From Suttonella ornithocola (GTDB lineage Bacteria > Pseudomonadota > Gammaproteobacteria > Cardiobacteriales > Cardiobacteriaceae): a stretch of DNA of 17,006 nt. Under the pieces are notes generated by a model, which ran no database searches, was not told where the DNA came from, and worked only from the letters and a program-made list of their open reading frames with translations. Position 1 is the first letter of the stretch; each line of letters opens with the position of its first letter. The stretch lies in assembly GCF_001889065.1 (NCBI RefSeq), contig NZ_LWHB01000118.1:1-17006 (forward strand). The letters run 5' to 3'. Made by a program: the position numbers and the translations under genes. Of this stretch, positions 14,335 through 17,006 are shown in pieces.

Positions 14335-15663
14335 CTATTTTCTACCTGATAATAAAGATTCAATATCTCGGATATCTTTTGGAACATCAGCGGTTGTCAC
14401 TTCAGGCTCTCCTTCTGTAATGATAACGTCATCTTCTATTCGAATGCCGATACCCCGCCATTGCTCAGAAATTTCTAAATCATTTGGCTGAAGATAAATA
14501 CCAGGTTCAATAGTGACAACCATCCCTGGAATATATTTTCTAGATTCGCCTGAAGGTTGATAAACCCCAACATCATGCACATCTAATCCTAGCCAGTGTC
14601 CTGTTCCATGCGGATAAAATCGTTTAACTTCTCCACTTTCTACTATTTCAAGTGCATCTCCTGAAACAATGTCTAAGTCAATAAGTCCTTGCATGAGTAG
14701 AATGGATGTTTGTTTATGGAGTTCTAGGTGTCTAATTCCTGCACGACAAGATTTTATGGCTTCTTTTTGTGCATGTAGGACAACTTCATAAAGCGCTTGT
14801 TGCTCTCGATTAAATTTTCCATTAATGGGTGCTGTTCGAGTGATATCTCCTGCATATCCCGCATATTCTGCTCCAGCATCAACTAATATTAAATCACCGT
14901 CTTTTAAAGGGGCATTATTATCGCGATAGTGTAAACAGCAAGCATTTTTTCCACTAGCAACAATACTTGGAAATGACCAATGACAGCCTCTATGACGACG
15001 AAACTCTGCTTCTAATGCAGCTTGCACCGTATATTCATAAGCACCAGCTCGGGCAGCCAATATAGCTGCTGTATGACCTTTAGCGCTAATTCTTCCGGCT
15101 TCATGAAGAAGATTTTGCTCTTCAATACTTTTTACTAGGCGCATTTCATCTATTATTCTTCTGAGATCGAAAATACCTTCGATAGGAGCCCCCCCACGAC
15201 CTGCTAATAAGTGCGCCTCTCTTAATAATTTATTTATACGGCTATCGTTTTGCGGATGTGTGCCTAAAATGGTGTAAAGTCGAGTAGAGTTCGCTGCAAT
15301 TTCGGGTAAGGTTTGATGAACTCCTGTTAGTGGCAGCGCTGTATTGACAGCATAGTCATTTTCCGCATTTTCTTGCCCAATAATCTTACCAGACCAAATT
15401 TCGGCAATAGGATCTCTAGCAGCGCTATACAAGGTGTAGTGAGGATGACCATTTTTTTTATTGATGACCGCGATGGCATTAGGCTCTGGGAAACCAGTTA
15501 AGTACCAGAAATAGCTATTTTGTCGGAAAGGATAAGTAACATCACCATTACGCTCAGCTTCGGGAGCAGCGTATAAAATAACTGTACTTCCTTCGGGTAA
15601 TTTTTCTAATAAACTCGCTCTTCTAGCAGAAAAAACTTCCTGACCAAGAATAGGATGAATCAT
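14335..15663 (-). CDS. pepP: Xaa-Pro aminopeptidase
   Basis: Manganese metallopeptidase that removes an N-terminal residue preceding proline. From ATG 15663 it is 442 residues (E. coli PepP 441). An N-terminal creatinase-like domain spans about 1-170, and a pita-bread catalytic domain follows. The dimetal ligands are visible as Asp262 and Asp273 (LVDAGAEYAGYAGDITR), His356 (HGTGHWLG), Glu386 (TIEPGIY) and Glu410 (RIEDDV), and a further active-site histidine lies in DVHDVG. The frame remains open up to 15801, but the extra 46 residues are hydrophobic and unlike the family, while AAGGGGG stands six bases before ATG 15663. Downstream of the maoC-like gene on the same strand, with a 112-bp gap holding its own probable promoter. 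Convergent with der. Confidence 0.95.
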   Translation of the reverse strand: MIHPILGQEVFSARRASLLEKLPEGSTVILYAAPEAERNGDVTYPFRQNSYFWYLTGFPEPNAIAVINKKNGHPHYTLYSAARDPIAEIWSGKIIGQENAENDYAVNTALPLTGVHQTLPEIAANSTRLYTILGTHPQNDSRINKLLREAHLLAGRGGAPIEGIFDLRRIIDEMRLVKSIEEQNLLHEAGRISAKGHTAAILAARAGAYEYTVQAALEAEFRRHRGCHWSFPSIVASGKNACCLHYRDNNAPLKDGDLILVDAGAEYAGYAGDITRTAPINGKFNREQQALYEVVLHAQKEAIKSCRAGIRHLELHKQTSILLMQGLIDLDIVSGDALEIVESGEVKRFYPHGTGHWLGLDVHDVGVYQPSGESRKYIPGMVVTIEPGIYLQPNDLEISEQWRGIGIRIEDDVIITEGEPEVTTADVPKDIRDIESLLSGRK

Positions 15664-15686
15664 ACATTCCCCCTTAAAAGATAAAA

Positions 15687-15700
15687 GCGCCAATAGGCGC
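15687..15700 (-). terminator. GC-rich hairpin with U-run in the pepP leader
   Basis: GCGCC (15687-15691) and GGCGC (15696-15700) pair across AATA. On the minus strand TTTTATCTTTT follows. It may terminate transcripts arriving from the maoC-like gene, or act as an attenuating element in the pepP leader. The stem is short at five pairs. Confidence 0.45.
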
Positions 15701-15736
15701 GTAAATAAAAAAGAAACAAATTTTATTTCTACGAAA

Positions 15737-15742
15737 ATTATA
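15737..15742 (-). promoter_or_regulatory. Extended -10 promoter for pepP
   Basis: The minus strand reads TGATATAAT, a TGn-extended consensus -10, about 75 bp before the pepP ATG and upstream of the leader hairpin. No consensus -35 is seen. Confidence 0.4.
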
Positions 15743-15775
15743 TCAAATTTAGAGATTTTATTTATAAGATAGCAA

Positions 15776-16231
15776 TTAAATATTTGGACGTCTAGCAGCA
15801 ACTATTCGACAGCGCATTTGTTGTACAGGTTCATGGTGTTGATTATAAGTTGTAATTTCTGCTTGAATTGTTCCTCTCTCTGGATTTTTAGTAGAAGGGC
15901 GTATTTCTATAATATGGACATCGATAGATAATTCATCTCCCGGTCGTACAGGTTGTGACCATTGTAGTTCTCCATTGGCACCAATCAAGCCTCCAATCAT
16001 AGGTAATGTTTCTGTTAGTAATCTCATTGTTAATGAAGCTGTATGCCAACCGCTAGCGCAAAGACCTTTAAAGAAAGAATTTTGAGCAAGCGCTTTATCT
16101 ATATGAAAAGGTTGTGGATCAAATTGTTTTGCGAACTGAATAATTTCTTCTTCTGTAATTTGAACCGTGCGAGAGTAATAGTGTTCATTTGGCGTAAGAT
16201 CGTCTAAATATAGCGGTGATAAGCAAGACAT
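15776..16231 (-). CDS. MaoC-like hotdog-fold acyl dehydratase
   Basis: A 151-residue single-hotdog protein of the MaoC dehydratase family, which adds or removes water on 2-enoyl thioesters such as acyl-CoA. The signature segment is ITEEEIIQFAKQFDPQPFHID, in which Asp38 and His43 match the catalytic D/H pair of (R)-specific enoyl hydratases. It is followed by GLCASGWHTASLTMRLL and the PVRPGDELSIDVHIIEIRPS strand region (G-D-L). AAGGAG precedes the ATG. It has no fatty-acid or polyhydroxyalkanoate genes beside it, so the substrate cannot be inferred. Many genomes carry such stand-alone members with unknown roles. Confidence 0.85.
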   Translation of the reverse strand: MSCLSPLYLDDLTPNEHYYSRTVQITEEEIIQFAKQFDPQPFHIDKALAQNSFFKGLCASGWHTASLTMRLLTETLPMIGGLIGANGELQWSQPVRPGDELSIDVHIIEIRPSTKNPERGTIQAEITTYNQHHEPVQQMRCRIVAARRPNI

Positions 16232-16276
16232 GTTTTCTCCTTAATGATTTTGGTGCTAATTTTTTATCAGATTATT

Positions 16277-16305
16277 ATGGTACTAATGGAAATTAAAATA
16301 TTCAA
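16277..16305 (-). promoter_or_regulatory. Possible promoter of the maoC-like gene
   Basis: The minus strand shows TTGAAT (16300-16305), a 17-bp spacer and TACCAT (16277-16282), each 4 of 6 to consensus, ending about 45 bp before the ATG. Upstream as far as 16413 I see no gene or other structure. Confidence 0.3.
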
Positions 16306-16413
16306 ACCATTACTTAAAATCAATTTGATTACTTCTAAGATAATCAATTCGGGTTTTCATTAACGCTTGATAATCAGAGATATGTCTTGTCATAACTTTG
16401 AAAGCTTTAAGAC

Positions 16414-16714
16414 TGAACCGCCCCGGAATGATCGGAGACTCATCAATCTGAGAGAATAAGACTATGAGTAGTAAAAGATACTCCCCCATCGGAAATGAAA
16501 GAAAGAGCCGGTCGTCTACTGATCGAAGTTAAAGACGATTACCCATCAAGATGGGCGGCTATTGAGGCTATTACATCTAAAATCGGCTGTAGTAATGAGA
16601 CATTGCGAGCTTGGGATAACAAACATGCAGCACTGGCAACCCCTGAAGGTGTGTAGGCACAAGATGCGCTTGAGCGGATAAAATCCTTGAGCGTGAAAAC
16701 TGTGAACTGCAACG
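16414..16714 (+). mobile_element. IS3-family left end, truncated by IS630 insertion
   Basis: The segment starts with TGAACCGCCCCGG, a typical left terminal repeat of one IS3-family branch, followed 50 bp later by an orfA start. Only the first 300 bp remain. The transposase orfB and right end are absent from the window because the IS630 fragment starts at 16715. Confidence 0.7.
16464..16714 (+). pseudogene. IS3-family orfA (transposase helix-turn-helix subunit), broken
   Basis: ATG 16464 starts MSSKRYSP. The frame then shifts at a run of five C (16482-16486), after which SEMKERAGRLLIEVKDDYPS and RWAAIEAITSKIGCSNETLRAW continue, the helix-turn-helix of IS3 OrfA. An in-frame TAG follows GV near 16657, and a second shift near 16685-16690 is needed to read LERENCELQR, the leucine-zipper region. 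The reading then runs into the IS630 end at 16715. Two frameshifts, a stop and a truncation make it a clear pseudogene. Confidence 0.75.
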
Positions 16715-17006
16715 TATAGTGAAATCATCTAAAGCCCAACCCAATCCAAAGCAGATAAAAGAATAAAGTATCAATACAATCCATCCGCCATTCTTTGCGT
16801 ATTTGCTTAATCCAAGCCCACATCTTTTCAATAGGATTTAAGTCTGGACTATAAGGGGGTAACCAAACTATCTCATGCCCATGCTCTTCAATGATTGCTT
16901 GAATATCACTGCGTTTATGAAAAGCGGACATTGTCCATGACAATTACACTGTTTTTAGGTGAACTTCGAGGTAACAGTGCTTCTCTCACCCAATGAGAGA
17001 AAATAT
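16715..17006 (-). mobile_element. IS630-family element fragment, runs off the window
   Basis: The terminus TATAGTGAAATCATCTAAA at 16715 resembles the TATAG ends at the left of the window. Insertion at a TA is expected for the family. Bases 16743-16853 match 321-431 in inverted orientation at 102 of 111 positions. Only the transposase 3' half is inside the window. Confidence 0.8.
16725..17004 (-). pseudogene. IS630-family DDE transposase, C-terminal part, frameshifted
   Basis: From the window edge the minus strand reads HWVREALLPRSS then VIVMDNVRF, holding the second catalytic Asp (MDN). At a run of four A on the plus strand (16920-16923) the frame must shift by one base to read FHKRSDIQAIIEEHGHEI and VWLPPYSPDLNPIEKMWAW. 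The latter contains the final catalytic Glu, and the reading ends WIGLGFR stop. Unlike the left-end remnant, the catalytic Glu is intact. The shift is most simply an inactivating one-base insertion. Programmed slippage is known in some IS630 members but not normally at this place between the second Asp and the Glu. Confidence 0.75.

Noticed and set aside
15664..15801. 46-residue N-terminal extension of PepP with a hydrophobic segment
   Set aside because: It overlaps the end of the maoC-like gene, is unlike the family, and a strong ribosome site precedes ATG 15663; it is an open frame by chance in AT-rich DNA.
16464..16714. Programmed frameshift in IS3 orfA
   Set aside because: Canonical slippage in IS3 elements is at the orfA/orfB junction, whereas these shifts lie at codon 8 and before the zipper and come with a stop codon.
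321..16853. Composite transposon carrying 16 kb of cargo
   Set aside because: The interior is ordinary core genes in conserved order, and the left IS copy is a short dead fragment.
1..17006. tRNA, rRNA, riboswitch, phage or defence genes
   Set aside because: Reading both strands and all gaps showed no cloverleaf, rRNA segment, known riboswitch core, integrase, nuclease or toxin-antitoxin pair.

Overview
The window looks like chromosomal housekeeping DNA from an AT-rich gammaproteobacterium. The strongest taxonomic clue is the tightly packed plus-strand run ndk-rlmN-pilW-rodZ-hisS-yfgM-bamB-der, a gene order characteristic of Gammaproteobacteria. The HemB belongs to the Pseudomonas-like, cysteine-free metal-site type. 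Genus and species cannot be set from the sequence alone.

Layout. Positions 1-595 hold decayed IS630/Tc1-like transposon debris, including a 97-bp palindromic element resembling Neisseria Correia elements, then two palindromes. Positions 596-5066 carry four minus-strand genes in the transcription order hemB, aroE, mrp (apbC), gorA, covering tetrapyrrole and shikimate synthesis, Fe-S cluster delivery and glutathione reduction. A divergent promoter region separates hemB from dsbA, a periplasmic disulfide oxidase that ends in a clear intrinsic terminator. Positions 6028-13850 hold the eight-gene plus-strand cluster for nucleotide balance, rRNA/tRNA methylation, the type IV pilus pilotin, cell shape, histidyl-tRNA synthesis, the translocon/outer-membrane assembly pair YfgM and BamB, and the ribosome assembly GTPase Der. 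Neighbours overlap by 1-4 nt or are separated by a few bases, so this reads as one operon. The ispG gene, commonly found between rodZ and hisS in this cluster, is absent here.

Between der and the convergent pepP is a 484-bp gap. It holds a small inverted-repeat element (MITE) inserted in inverted orientation inside another copy of the same MITE, with an exact 8-bp target duplication, followed by a strong terminator for pepP. Minus-strand maoC-like hydratase and pepP follow. The right end (16414-17006) is a frameshifted IS3-family remnant interrupted by an IS630 fragment. That fragment is about 92% identical, in inverted orientation, to the debris at the left end.

I found no unknown multi-gene system. 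The proteins are all recognisable housekeeping families. What is new or unusual lies in the non-coding DNA: two MITE families and their nesting history, and the missing ispG.
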